A DNA stretch of 39,052 bases from Clostridia bacterium (GTDB taxonomy: Bacteria; Bacillota; Clostridia; Oscillospirales; Acutalibacteraceae), in the NCBI GenBank assembly GCA_029226955.1, contig JAQXZA010000001.1:1-39052 (forward strand). Reading direction: 5' to 3'. The number at the start of each line of letters is the position of its first letter. Positions within the stretch are counted from its first letter, which is position 1. Shown here in pieces: positions 7,749 through 16,209 of this stretch. The position numbers and the translations under genes were made by a program. The notes below the pieces were generated by a model. The model made no database searches and was not told where the DNA came from. It saw only the letters and a list, made by a program, of their open reading frames with translations.

Positions 7749-7772
7749 GATAATCTCAGAAATGAGGTTATC
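7749..7772 (+). promoter_or_regulatory. Hairpin with GAAA tetraloop at the 5' end of the hpf transcript
   Basis: GATAATCTCA (7749-7758), loop GAAA, TGAGGTTATC (7763-7772): ten pairs with one G-T. It lies 4-27 bases after the -10 box and 24 bases before the hpf start codon, and it has no T-run, so it is not a terminator. Confidence 0.65.
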
Positions 7773-7795
7773 CAAAAACAAGGAGGTCCGATATT

Positions 7796-8338
7796 ATGAA
7801 ATACAACATTATAGGCAGAAAAGTTAATCTTAAAGACAATTTCAAAGACCGTGTTTACAAAAAAGTCGGAAAATTTGAAAGAATTTTCGGCGAGGACGCA
7901 GAAGCAACCGTTACAGTAACGCTTGAAAAAAATCGTCAGACAGTTGAAGTTACAATCCGTGATAACGGTATGATGTATCGTGCAGAAAGTACAGCTCTTG
8001 AAATGAATGACGCACTTGATGCGGTTGTTGATATACTCGGCGGTCAGATAAGAAAGAACAAAACAAAACTCAGCAAGAAAATTAAACCTGAGTCTTTTGA
8101 AGAATATTTTGCCGCTGAACCGACAGGCTATGAAGATGATTCACTTGATGATGAAGATTACGGCGTTGTACGTACAAAAACATTCTCTGTAAAACCGCTT
8201 AATGTTGAAGAAGCAATTTTGCAGATGAATATGATAGGACATCAGTTCTTTATGTTCCGTAACTGCCACACCAACGAAATAAATGTTGTTTATAAGCGTA
8301 AAGACGGCACATACGGACTTCTTGAACCGACAGACTGA
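7796..8338 (+). CDS. hpf: Long-form ribosome hibernation promoting factor
   Basis: A 180-residue protein. Residues 1-100 form the HPF/YfiA domain that lies in the mRNA channel of the 30S subunit (MKYNIIGRKVNLKDNFKDRV, VTLEKNRQTVEVTI, AVVDILGGQIRKNKTKL). After an acidic linker, residues about 125-180 form the dimerisation domain (RTKTFSVKPLNVEEAI, FFMFRNCHTNEINVVYKRKDG), which joins two 70S ribosomes into 100S particles. The ribosome binding site AAGGAGG stands 10 bases before the ATG. The gene is monocistronic, with a structured leader and a shared terminator. Long HPF is normally induced in stationary phase. Confidence 0.95.
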   Translation: MKYNIIGRKVNLKDNFKDRVYKKVGKFERIFGEDAEATVTVTLEKNRQTVEVTIRDNGMMYRAESTALEMNDALDAVVDILGGQIRKNKTKLSKKIKPESFEEYFAAEPTGYEDDSLDDEDYGVVRTKTFSVKPLNVEEAILQMNMIGHQFFMFRNCHTNEINVVYKRKDGTYGLLEPTD

Positions 8339-8368
8339 TAATTTTGTAAAACAAAATAAACTGAATTA

Positions 8369-8414
8369 AAAACGGCACTGTAACCGACAAATTTGTTGAT
8401 TAAAGTGCCGTTTT
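8369..8414. terminator. Bidirectional terminator between hpf and nspC
   Basis: An 11-bp stem, AAAACGGCACT (8369-8379) with AGTGCCGTTTT (8404-8414), gives T-runs on both strands between two convergent genes. Confidence 0.85.
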
Positions 8415-8415
8415 A

Positions 8416-9561
8416 TTAAAGTCTTGATTTAAAATCATCATACCCGAACTGTTTCAGTAGTCGTGTAGTTCCGTCTGATTTCAGCAGTTGTATTGACGGT
8501 AGGGGACGACCGTTAAATGTGTTGTTTTTTACCATAGAATAAATTGCCATATCCGTAAAAATCAGCTTGTCACCAATTTCAAGAGGCTTGTTGAACGAAT
8601 AATCGCCTATAATATCGCCGGCAAGGCACGTAGCCGCACCCAAACGGTATGTATAGGGAAGAACGTTTGCCTCCTCAGAACCTATTATGTACGGTCTGTA
8701 CGGCATTTCAAGCACATCAGGCATATGACAGGCGGCAGAAGTATCAACAATAGCTATATCCATATTGTTTTTAATATTATCAAGCACAGTTGTCACAAGA
8801 TAACCGGCATTAAGTGCAACAGCCTCACCCGGTTCAATATAAACCTGAACATCATACTTGTTTTTTAGATAGTTAATGCAGTCAATCAGTTTTTCGACAT
8901 CATAGTCAGGTTTTGTGATATGATGACCGCCGCCGAAATTTATCCATTTCATACGATAAAAATATTTACCGAATTTTTCTTCAATTACTTTTATTGTTCT
9001 TTCGAGAGTATCAGCACCCTGTTCGCACATTGTATGAAAATGCAGACCGCTTATACCGTCAAGTTCGTCAGGTTCAAAATTATCAAGAGTAATTCCAAGT
9101 CTTGAATTTGTAAAACAAGGATTATAAATATCCGTTTCAATCTCCGAATATTCAGGATTTAAACGCAATCCAAATTCAATATTTTTATGCTGTAAGGCTT
9201 TTTCTCTGAAATGTTTCCACTGAGAAAAAGAATTGAAAATAATATGGTCGCACATTCCAAGAAGCTGTTCAAATTCATCATCAGTATATGCCGGAGAATA
9301 TACGTGAATCTGACGGTTTTTCATTTCTTCATAGGCAAGTTTTGCCTCAAAAAGACCGCTTGCGGTAGTGCCGCTTATGTATTCTGAAATAAGCGGATAA
9401 AGATGATATGCTGAAAAAGCCTTTTGTGCCAAAAGAACATTACAGTCTGTTTGCTGTTCAACATATTGGAGAATTTCAAGATTTTTAATAATAGCCTGTT
9501 CATCAATAACATAACAGGGAGTAGGAAGTGACATAAGACTTTGCATTTTGTTTTTATCCAT
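8416..9561 (-). CDS. nspC: Carboxynorspermidine/carboxyspermidine decarboxylase
   Basis: A 381-residue PLP enzyme of the alanine-racemase fold III family that decarboxylates carboxyspermidine (or carboxynorspermidine) to the triamine. Visible features are TPCYVID, the PLP lysine in LLAQKAFS, SRLGITLD, the FGGGHHITKPDYD phosphate-binding loop, the EPGEAVALNAG segment and the catalytic cysteine region SAACHMPDVLEMPYRP. The ATG at 9561 has AAGAGGT 9 bases upstream. It follows carboxynorspermidine dehydrogenase but is separated from it by a terminator (9622-9656) and preceded by a TATAAT at 9600-9605 on this strand without a good -35, so it may have partly independent expression. Confidence 0.95.
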   Translation of the reverse strand: MDKNKMQSLMSLPTPCYVIDEQAIIKNLEILQYVEQQTDCNVLLAQKAFSAYHLYPLISEYISGTTASGLFEAKLAYEEMKNRQIHVYSPAYTDDEFEQLLGMCDHIIFNSFSQWKHFREKALQHKNIEFGLRLNPEYSEIETDIYNPCFTNSRLGITLDNFEPDELDGISGLHFHTMCEQGADTLERTIKVIEEKFGKYFYRMKWINFGGGHHITKPDYDVEKLIDCINYLKNKYDVQVYIEPGEAVALNAGYLVTTVLDNIKNNMDIAIVDTSAACHMPDVLEMPYRPYIIGSEEANVLPYTYRLGAATCLAGDIIGDYSFNKPLEIGDKLIFTDMAIYSMVKNNTFNGRPLPSIQLLKSDGTTRLLKQFGYDDFKSRL

Positions 9562-9621
9562 AAAAATATACCTCTTGAATTTATTAAGTTACTGACACAA
9601 TTATATCATATACAAACAAAA

Positions 9622-9656
9622 AAATAAACAGTGCCGGAAATAAAAATCCGACACTG
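9622..9656 (-). terminator. Intrinsic terminator after the carboxynorspermidine dehydrogenase gene
   Basis: On the minus strand CAGTGTCGGA pairs with TCCGGCACTG (plus coordinates 9629-9638 with 9647-9656, one mismatch), followed by TTTATTTTTTT. It separates the dehydrogenase from nspC. Confidence 0.75.
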
Positions 9657-9677
9657 CCCGAATATTAAATTTTACTG

Positions 9678-10877
9678 TCAGTCAACAAGTTCAGGATTGA
9701 AACTTTCTTTCCACGGAAGTCCGAATTTGTTCAAAGCGTCCATAAACGGATCGGGGTCAAATTCTTCAATATTATGAACACCGGGTTTATTCCACTTTCC
9801 TGTCAGAATCATTGCTGCACCAATCATAGCCGGAACACCTGTTGTATATGAAACAGCCTGAGAGCCTACTTCTTTATAGCACTCCTGATGGTCACATACG
9901 TTATAAAGATAATATGTTTTGTCCTTGCCGTCTTTTTTGCCGATAAAAATACAGCCGATATTAGTTTTACCCTTTGTACGTGGTCCGAGTGAAGCCGGGT
10001 CGGGAAGAACAGCTTTAAGGAACTGTAACGGAACAATCTTATGTCCTTCAAAGTCGATAGGTTCAATAGATGTCATTCCGACATTTTCAAGACATTTAAG
10101 ATGAGTAAGGTAGCTTTGTCCGAATGTCATAAAGAAACGGATTCTCTTAATGCCTTTTATGTTGAGAGCCAGTGATTCAAGTTCCTCGTGGTGAAGAAGA
10201 TACATATCCTTTTCACCAATTTCAGGGAAATTATAAACTCTCTTGATTTCCATAGGTTCTGTTTCAACCCACTTGCCGTCTTCAATATAACTGCCCTTTG
10301 CCGATACTTCACGAATGTTTATTTCGGGATTGAAGTTTGTTGCGAACGGATAGCCGTGGTCGCCCGCATTACAGTCAAGAATATCAATATAATTGATTTC
10401 GTCAAACTGATGTTTCATTGCATAGGCACTGAATACACCTGTAACACCCGGGTCAAAGCCACTGCCAAGAAGTGCGGTAATACCGGCTTTTTCAAATCTT
10501 TCACGGTAAGCCCACTGCCATTTGTACTCGAATTTTGCTGTATCAAGCGGTTCATAATTTGCTGTGTCAACATAGTTTGTTTTAGTTGCAAGACAAGCGT
10601 CCATAATAGTTAAATCCTGATACGGCAGAGCAAGATTTATAACAACATCAGGTTTGTAACTGTTAATAAGAGCAATAAGTTCATCAACGTTATCCGCATT
10701 TACCTGTGCCGTAGAAATTTTTGTTTTTCCGCCGTCAAGTTTTTCTTTGAGTGCGTCGCATTTTGATTTTGTTCTGCTTGCAATGCAAATGTCCTCAAAC
10801 ACATCAGAATTTTGACAACATTTGTGTATGCAAACACTTGCAACACCGCCAGCACCAATAATTAAAGCCTTACCCAT
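9678..10877 (-). CDS. Carboxynorspermidine (carboxyspermidine) dehydrogenase, saccharopine dehydrogenase family
   Basis: A 399-residue NADPH-dependent enzyme that condenses aspartate beta-semialdehyde with putrescine (or diaminopropane) to carboxyspermidine (or carboxynorspermidine), the step before NspC. The N-terminal Rossmann motif KALIIGAGGVASVCIHKC is followed by ICIASRTKSKCDAL, DVVINLALPYQDLTIMDACL, YEPLDTAKFEYKWQW, and LLGSGFDPGVTGVF, typical of the saccharopine dehydrogenase family. The length and pairing with nspC make CASDH the best call over lysine-pathway saccharopine dehydrogenase. ATG at 10877 follows GGAGGCTTAAAAA. The 109-base gap to speE on the 5' side is AT-rich with TATAAT-like strings, but I see no convincing full promoter there. 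Confidence 0.93.
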   Translation of the reverse strand: MGKALIIGAGGVASVCIHKCCQNSDVFEDICIASRTKSKCDALKEKLDGGKTKISTAQVNADNVDELIALINSYKPDVVINLALPYQDLTIMDACLATKTNYVDTANYEPLDTAKFEYKWQWAYRERFEKAGITALLGSGFDPGVTGVFSAYAMKHQFDEINYIDILDCNAGDHGYPFATNFNPEINIREVSAKGSYIEDGKWVETEPMEIKRVYNFPEIGEKDMYLLHHEELESLALNIKGIKRIRFFMTFGQSYLTHLKCLENVGMTSIEPIDFEGHKIVPLQFLKAVLPDPASLGPRTKGKTNIGCIFIGKKDGKDKTYYLYNVCDHQECYKEVGSQAVSYTTGVPAMIGAAMILTGKWNKPGVHNIEEFDPDPFMDALNKFGLPWKESFNPELVD

Positions 10878-10986
10878 TTTTTAAGCCTCCGTTTTTTACT
10901 TGATTTGTATTTAAAAAACATTGTTTTTAATACCGACATAAAATTATATTATGAAAAACATAAAATATTATACCCAAAATAAGCGG

Positions 10987-11838
10987 TTATTCGCCCTCCA
11001 TAAGCTGTTTTGTAACATAGGTAGGCAAAGCAAAACAGCCCTTATGCAGACGTGTATTATAGTATTGAGTGTCAATACCGAGCCTGTTCCATTTACCTTC
11101 ATCAAGGTCGTTTACAGGGTGGAATTTCTTTGACGCAAAACCAAAGAGCCAGTGTCCCGACGGATATGTCGGAATATTTGCCTGATAAACCTTGCAGACA
11201 GGGAAGAACTCAACGATTTTTCTGTGTGCAAGTTTCATAGCTTTTGCGTAGGTGTTATAATAAGGACTTTCGTGCTGATTTACAAGAATACCGTTTTCGT
11301 TAAGAGCCTTGTAGCAGTTTCCGTAAAATTCGGTAGTAAAAAGTCCCTCACCGGGGCCGATAGGGTCGGTAGAATCGACAATAATAAGGTCATAACAGTT
11401 TTCACAGCCTCTTACAAAACGAAGTCCGTCATCAATATAGACGTGGACACGAGGGTCGTTAAGTTTGCACGAAACAGTAGGAAGAAATTCCTTGCAAGCG
11501 TCAACAACCATACGGTCTATTTCAACCATATCAATATTTTCAATGGTTTTGTAACGTGTCAGTTCACGAACCGTTCCGCCGTCACCGGCACCGATAACAA
11601 GAACGTTTTTAATTTCAGGATTAGTCGCCATAGGCACGTGGGTTATCATTTCGTGATAGATAAATTCATCTTTTTGTGTCAGCATAATTCTGTCGTCAAG
11701 TACGAGAACATCACCAAATTCAGGCGTACTGAAAATTTCGATTCTCTGAAAATCCGACTGTGCCGAATATTTTTGTCTGTCACAGCGAATAGAAAATCTG
11801 ACATTAGCGGTTTGTTCTTCCGTGTACCACATTTCCAT
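10987..11838 (-). CDS. speE: Spermidine synthase family aminopropyltransferase
   Basis: A 283-residue aminopropyltransferase that moves the aminopropyl group of decarboxylated SAM onto a diamine, usually putrescine. Visible features are the N-terminal beta domain (ILVLDD-like FGDVLVLDDRIMLTQKDEF), the nucleotide-binding GAGDGGTVREL, the acidic EIDRMVV, DDGLRFV and the gate/catalytic region VDSTDPIGPGEGLFT. The acceptor (putrescine, agmatine or cadaverine) is not readable with confidence. The start has GGAGG about 9 bases upstream. It lies 56 bases after the decarboxylase gene on the same strand, and dcSAM would come from speD two genes upstream. Confidence 0.94.
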   Translation of the reverse strand: MEMWYTEEQTANVRFSIRCDRQKYSAQSDFQRIEIFSTPEFGDVLVLDDRIMLTQKDEFIYHEMITHVPMATNPEIKNVLVIGAGDGGTVRELTRYKTIENIDMVEIDRMVVDACKEFLPTVSCKLNDPRVHVYIDDGLRFVRGCENCYDLIIVDSTDPIGPGEGLFTTEFYGNCYKALNENGILVNQHESPYYNTYAKAMKLAHRKIVEFFPVCKVYQANIPTYPSGHWLFGFASKKFHPVNDLDEGKWNRLGIDTQYYNTRLHKGCFALPTYVTKQLMEGE

Positions 11839-11894
11839 AGAAAATACCTCCGTTTTGATAAAATAAAAAGCTCAGATAAATGTTTTATCAGTTG

Positions 11895-13343
11895 TTAATT
11901 TTTTATAATGTTTATTTTGTTCGTGTTTATATCCTCCGCACCTGTAAGGTTACAGCCTTTTGCTTTGGCGTAGATTATATATTCGAGTGCATCTTCCGTG
12001 ATAAGTTCGCCAGGGGCAAGAATAGGTATTCCCGGCGGATAGCACATAACAAATTCAGCACAGACTTTTCCGAGAGTATCTCTTAGTGGCAACTGAACTT
12101 TATCCGCATAAAAAGCCTCTTGCGGAGAACATACAACGTGCGGTTCAATATATTCGTGGTCAAGCATACCGGCGGGGTCTTTTGAATATAATCTTTTTAT
12201 CTCTGATAAAGCGGAAATAAGTCGTTCAATATTAAGTATGCTGTCACCGACTGAAACTATGGCAAGAATATTTCCTATATCGCCAAATTCAATCTGAATT
12301 TCGTATTTGTCACGCAGAATGTCATAAACTTCAATTCCGGCAAGACCGATGTTTCTTGTATGTACTGAAATTTTTGTCGGGTCAAAGTCAAATATTGAAT
12401 CACCGTTTATAAGTTCACGTGAAAAGGCATAAAGTCCTCCGAGTTTATTTATTTCTTCACGACCGTATGACGCAAGTGAAGTAACACGTTCAAAAATTTT
12501 TTTTCCGTTAAGTGCAAGATTTTTTCTTGAAATATCAAGGGAAGACATAAGAAGATATGAGGCACTTGTTGTTTGAGTAAGATTGATAATCTGACGTACA
12601 TATCCCTCGTTCATACTTTCGCCCAAAAGCAGAGCGGAACTCTGAGTCAGAGAGCCGCCTGTTTTGTGCATACTGACCGCCGACATATCCGCACCAACGC
12701 TCATTGCCGACAGGGGCATATAATCCCCGAAATAAAAATGTGTTCCGTGTGCCTCGTCAACAAGGACTTTCATTCCGGCATTATGTGCACTTTTTACTAT
12801 TTCACGCAGATTTGAACATACTCCGTAATAAGTCGGATTGTTTACGATAATAGCTTTTGCGTCAGGATTTTGTGCAATAGCCTGTTTTACGGATTCAACA
12901 CTCATTCCGAGCGGTATTCCGAGTTCCTTGTTCATATCAGGATTTACATATACAGGTATAGCACCGCATACAATTAAAGCATTTATACTGCTGCGGTGTA
13001 CATTTCGTGGCATAATTATCTTGTCGCCACGTTTGCATACACTCATAACCATAGCCTGAACCGCACTTGAAGTTCCGTTCACCATAAAAAATGCGTGAGC
13101 CGCACCGAAAGCGTCAGCCATAAGTTCTTCCGCCTCTTTTATAACGCTTATCGGGTGACATAAATTATCAAGCGGTTTCATTGAATTTACATCAACGCTC
13201 ATACATTGTTTACCTAAAAATTCCGTCAGTTCGGGGTTGCCTTTGCCTTGCTTGTGTCCGGGAACATCAAAAGAAACAATTCTGTTTTCCCTGTACTGTT
13301 TTAAAGCCTCATATACGGGAGCATTATCTTGTGAAAGCCTCAT
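11895..13343 (-). CDS. speA: Orn/Lys/Arg decarboxylase (SpeA type, fold I PLP)
   Basis: A 482-residue short-form decarboxylase lacking the N-terminal wing domain of the E. coli enzymes. Visible features are FDVPGHKQGKGN near the N-terminus, MVNGTSSAVQAMV, PRNVHRSSINAL, VLVDEAHGTHFYF and the PLP lysine K227 in SMHKTGGSLTQSS. The C-terminal domain ends with PPGIPILAPGE. Family members in Bacillota act on arginine, lysine or ornithine; the operon with speD/speE makes arginine (agmatine) or ornithine (putrescine) most likely. The ATG at 13343 is chosen because GAGGTAAC precedes it by about 8 bases; two earlier in-frame ATGs would overlap speD further. The SD overlaps the speD stop, so translation is probably coupled. 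Confidence 0.92.
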   Translation of the reverse strand: MRLSQDNAPVYEALKQYRENRIVSFDVPGHKQGKGNPELTEFLGKQCMSVDVNSMKPLDNLCHPISVIKEAEELMADAFGAAHAFFMVNGTSSAVQAMVMSVCKRGDKIIMPRNVHRSSINALIVCGAIPVYVNPDMNKELGIPLGMSVESVKQAIAQNPDAKAIIVNNPTYYGVCSNLREIVKSAHNAGMKVLVDEAHGTHFYFGDYMPLSAMSVGADMSAVSMHKTGGSLTQSSALLLGESMNEGYVRQIINLTQTTSASYLLMSSLDISRKNLALNGKKIFERVTSLASYGREEINKLGGLYAFSRELINGDSIFDFDPTKISVHTRNIGLAGIEVYDILRDKYEIQIEFGDIGNILAIVSVGDSILNIERLISALSEIKRLYSKDPAGMLDHEYIEPHVVCSPQEAFYADKVQLPLRDTLGKVCAEFVMCYPPGIPILAPGELITEDALEYIIYAKAKGCNLTGAEDINTNKINIIKN

Positions 13344-13353
13344 ATTTGTTACC

Positions 13354-14169
13354 TCATTCATAAACATTAGAGCCGCTGAAAATCTCAATCATTTCACGTC
13401 TTAAACTGTCGGAAATAGAAAGTCTTACTTTTGGCGGAAGTTCATATACATCTGTTTTAAAGAGATAATTTTGCAATTCAAGTTCTTTTATGAGCATTTG
13501 TGTATGAAAAATATTTGCCTGATACACATTTATATCTACCGTATCATATCTTTTGAGTGTTTCATCTTTGATATAATCCTGAATAGAAGTGATTTTATGG
13601 TCAATAAAAAGTTTTTTTCCGCTGGTATCACGGGTAAAACCACGCACTCTGTAATCAATGGTTATGATGTCTGAGTCAAAGCTGTCAATGAGAAAATCAA
13701 GTGTGTTAAGCGGCGATATAGTTCCACAGGTTGAAACATCAATATCCACTCTGAATGTTGCAATAGCATTATCGGGGTGATATTCGGGATATGTGTGAAC
13801 TGTAACGTGACTTTTGTCAAGATGTGCCGCAACGGATTCCTTTGCATATTTCATTATACAACTGCCGCAGTTACAGGATTCGTCAATTTTTTCGGGCATA
13901 CCTTTTTCAGAAATAAGCAAGGTAACGCTTGCACCCTGAGGGTCATAATCCTGTTTGGAAATATTCAGAACAGACGCACCTATCATTTCCGTAACCTGAC
14001 ACAGAATTTTTGTTAAACGGTCTGAATTGTACTGTTCGTCAATATATGCGATATAGTCTTTTTGTTCACGTTCGCTTTTTGCATAGCAAACATCATATAT
14101 ATTAAAGCTAAGGGTTTTTGTCAGGTTATTAAATCCGTAAAGTTTCAGTCTTTTCTCCAATTTTAACAT
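13354..14169 (-). CDS. speD: S-adenosylmethionine decarboxylase proenzyme, class 1A
   Basis: A 271-residue proenzyme closely matching the E. coli-type SpeD throughout ([23 protein letters not shown] at the N-terminus; [12 protein letters not shown]-like and [10 protein letters not shown] later). Self-cleavage is expected before Ser120 in AHLDKSH, generating the pyruvoyl cofactor, after which the enzyme makes decarboxylated SAM. An insertion with three cysteines (CNCGSC, residues 99-104) stands just before the cleavage site, where the E. coli enzyme has a Pro/Gly loop. ATG 14169 is preferred to the adjacent GTG at 14172 because AAGG would be only two bases from the GTG. The gene lies 42 bases after murC, without a visible terminator between them. 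Confidence 0.95.
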   Translation of the reverse strand: MLKLEKRLKLYGFNNLTKTLSFNIYDVCYAKSEREQKDYIAYIDEQYNSDRLTKILCQVTEMIGASVLNISKQDYDPQGASVTLLISEKGMPEKIDESCNCGSCIMKYAKESVAAHLDKSHVTVHTYPEYHPDNAIATFRVDIDVSTCGTISPLNTLDFLIDSFDSDIITIDYRVRGFTRDTSGKKLFIDHKITSIQDYIKDETLKRYDTVDINVYQANIFHTQMLIKELELQNYLFKTDVYELPPKVRLSISDSLRREMIEIFSGSNVYE

Positions 14170-14211
14170 CACAACCTTAATTTAATTACTTATACAAAAA
14201 TTTTTTTAAAA

Positions 14212-15609
14212 TCAGTTCTGTTCTGAATTTTCGCTGAGTTTTTTTACAATCATATTTGCACACATATACACGTTGCCGCCGCCGATAGTTATAATAAGGT
14301 CACCGGGCTTTGCCATTTTTGTAACATAGTCTGTTATTTCCTCAAATGTCTTGAACCATACGCAACCGTCAATTTTTTCGGCAAGGTCTTTTGCGTAAAT
14401 GTTATATGTGTTTGTTTCTCTTACAGGGAGAATTTCCGATAATATTGCGTGGTCAGGAATTGAAAGCACCTCTGCAAATTCGTTCAGGAACATATATGTT
14501 CTCGAAAAAGTATGCGGCTGAAAAACTGCCCATACATTTTTGAATCCCATACTCATTGCGGTAGTAAGCGTTGCACGAAGTTCAGTCGGGTGATGTGCAA
14601 AGTCATCAGCAACAGTAATTCCGTTTAATTTTCCGAGAATTTCAAATCTTCTGTGAGCACCGCTGAACTCAGCAAGAGCATTTGAAACGTCCTCAGGCTT
14701 AACGCCGAGAGTAATTGTTGTTGCGGCTGCTGCCAGTGCGTTCATAACATTGAATTTACCCGGCACTTTCAGCTTGACGGAGGCAATTTTTTCATTCTGA
14801 TGTATAATGTCAAAGCTGTCGCAGACGCCGGATTCAGCCGTAATTTCAGCACGGAAGTCATTATTTTTCCCGAAACCGAATGTTACGATTTTTTTGCCCT
14901 GTTTTTCCATATCCTTAACGCAGAACATAGAATTTTTATCGTCGCCGTTTACGACAATGAGGGAAGATGTCTGTGACGCAAATTTTGTAAATGATTCCTT
15001 TATTCTGTCAAGAGTACCGAAATAGTCAAGATGGTCAGCGTCAACATTAAGAATAACCGAAACAGCGGGGTAAATATGAAGAAAAGTATCTACATATTCG
15101 CAAGCCTCACAAACCATAATGTCAGATTTGCCTATACGGCTGTTTCCGTTGATAAAGGGAAGTTTTGCACCTATTACGGCTGTCGGGTCAAAGCCTGACA
15201 TAGTAAAAATCTGAGTAATCATTGATGTAGTTGTTGTTTTTCCGTGAGTACCGCATACAGCTACTGAATCCTTGTACTTTGAAACAACAGCACCGAGCAT
15301 AATACATCTTTCAATAGAAGGAATATTATGTTCTCTTGCTGAAACGAGTTCCACATTGTCGAGTTTTACAGCGGCAGTATATACAACAAGGTCAGCACCG
15401 AGTACATTTTCCGCACGGTGTCCCATTGTTACAGGAATACCGTATGATTTGATACGCTCTAATGTATCGGATTCGGCTGTATCAGAGCCTGTAATTTCAA
15501 AGCCTTTATGAAATAAAATTTCAGCGAGCGGACACATACCCGAACCGCCTATTCCTACAAAATGTATTCTCTTTACATTATCAAGCAGATGCTCATAATT
15601 ATCAACCAT
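14212..15609 (-). CDS. murC: UDP-N-acetylmuramate-L-alanine ligase
   Basis: A 465-residue cytoplasmic Mur ligase that adds L-Ala to UDP-MurNAc. The N-terminal Rossmann-like domain shows RIHFVGIGGSGMCPLAE (the MurC signature), the central ATPase has CGTHGKTTTTSM (residues 119-130) and NVDADHLDYFG, and the C-terminal domain has FAHHPTELRATL and QPHTFSRTYMFL. The length is normal. The start at 15609 follows GGAAG by 11 bases. It heads the minus-strand block ending in the polyamine genes; co-transcription with speD is possible given the short gap and is an inference. Confidence 0.97.
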   Translation of the reverse strand: MVDNYEHLLDNVKRIHFVGIGGSGMCPLAEILFHKGFEITGSDTAESDTLERIKSYGIPVTMGHRAENVLGADLVVYTAAVKLDNVELVSAREHNIPSIERCIMLGAVVSKYKDSVAVCGTHGKTTTTSMITQIFTMSGFDPTAVIGAKLPFINGNSRIGKSDIMVCEACEYVDTFLHIYPAVSVILNVDADHLDYFGTLDRIKESFTKFASQTSSLIVVNGDDKNSMFCVKDMEKQGKKIVTFGFGKNNDFRAEITAESGVCDSFDIIHQNEKIASVKLKVPGKFNVMNALAAAATTITLGVKPEDVSNALAEFSGAHRRFEILGKLNGITVADDFAHHPTELRATLTTAMSMGFKNVWAVFQPHTFSRTYMFLNEFAEVLSIPDHAILSEILPVRETNTYNIYAKDLAEKIDGCVWFKTFEEITDYVTKMAKPGDLIITIGGGNVYMCANMIVKKLSENSEQN

Positions 15610-15837
15610 TTAATAAAGCACTTCCAATCTGAAAAATCAAGCATAAATTTATTATATTATTAAACCGCAAAAAAATAAAGACAAAAAGAAAAAATTGTTG
15701 AATAACAATATATATGGTTTCTTGTAAGTCAACGATACAAATTGATTATATAATAAAAAGTTTTTAATTTCAATATATATAATTCCAAAATAAAACAAAA
15801 CAAAGCACAAAATAAGTCTGTTGTAAAAATCAAAAAT
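15610..15837. other. AT-rich intergenic stretch upstream of murC
   Basis: No open frame of note. A TATAAT occurs on the minus strand near 15645, about 35 bases before murC, but no good -35 is found at 16-18 bases. The murC promoter probably lies here and is not assigned. Confidence 0.4.
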
Positions 15838-15867
15838 AAAAGGGAATGTACAAAATACATTCCCTTT
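15838..15867 (-). terminator. Terminator of the tRNA-Gly gene
   Basis: AGGGAATGTA (15841-15850), loop CAAAA, TACATTCCCT (15856-15865) is a perfect 10-bp stem. Read on the minus strand it is followed by TTTATTTTT. Confidence 0.85.
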
Positions 15868-15871
15868 GAAG

Positions 15872-15947
15872 TGGAGCGGATGACGAGGCTCGAACTCGCT
15901 ACCTCAACCTTGGCAAGGTTGCGCTCTACCAGATGAGCTACATCCGC
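15872..15947 (-). tRNA. tRNA-Gly (anticodon GCC)
   Basis: A 76-nt cloverleaf including an encoded CCA end. The acceptor stem is GCGGATG/CATCCGC, the D-arm GCTC...GAGC, the anticodon stem CAACC/GGTTG with loop TTGCCAA (GCC), and the T-arm has GTTCGAGC. A consensus promoter precedes it and a terminator follows, so it is a single-gene transcript. Confidence 0.97.
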
Positions 15948-15984
15948 ATTTTAAATTTTTTGCTGTGTCCTGACGACATTTGAT

Positions 15985-16013
15985 ATTATATCGCATAAAA
16001 AACCAAAAGTCAA
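15985..16013 (-). promoter_or_regulatory. Sigma-A promoter of tRNA-Gly
   Basis: On the minus strand TTGACT (16008-16013), a 17-base spacer and TATAAT (15985-15990), 38 bases before the mature tRNA. Confidence 0.85.
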
Positions 16014-16149
16014 TACTTTTTTGAAAAAAATTTTGATTTTTTTATTTTGTTCTTTCTGAAAGCGTCATATTTTACATTTAAAAGCATTTTATTATAATAA
16101 ATTTTCCTGTAAATGATTATAAAATTTACTTTTGGTTGACAGATAGTTA

Positions 16150-16178
16150 TTGACACCTGTTTTATAAGAATATATAAT
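16150..16178 (+). promoter_or_regulatory. Consensus sigma-A promoter of the P-type ATPase gene
   Basis: TTGACA (16150-16155), a 17-base spacer and TATAAT (16173-16178), matching both consensus boxes exactly. Confidence 0.88.
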
Positions 16179-16209
16179 TTATTTGTATTTTGGAACAAGG
16201 AGAGAGAAA

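Noticed and set aside
9886-9960. Possible lysine-pathway saccharopine dehydrogenase for the gene before nspC
   Set aside because: Pairing with nspC and speE and the overall length fit carboxynorspermidine dehydrogenase, and no lysine biosynthesis gene is near.
10188-10613. 141-codon plus-strand ORF opposite the carboxynorspermidine dehydrogenase gene
   Set aside because: It is antisense to a well-supported enzyme gene, has no ribosome binding site, and reads as low-quality Phe/Cys/Ile-rich sequence.
11152-11898. 248-codon plus-strand ORF opposite speE
   Set aside because: It mirrors the speE codons on the opposite strand and shows no motif; speE has full family signatures on the minus strand.
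15980-16180. Shared regulatory element between tRNA-Gly and the P-type ATPase
   Set aside because: The two promoters are separate, each near consensus, with no common dyad between them; they look independent.
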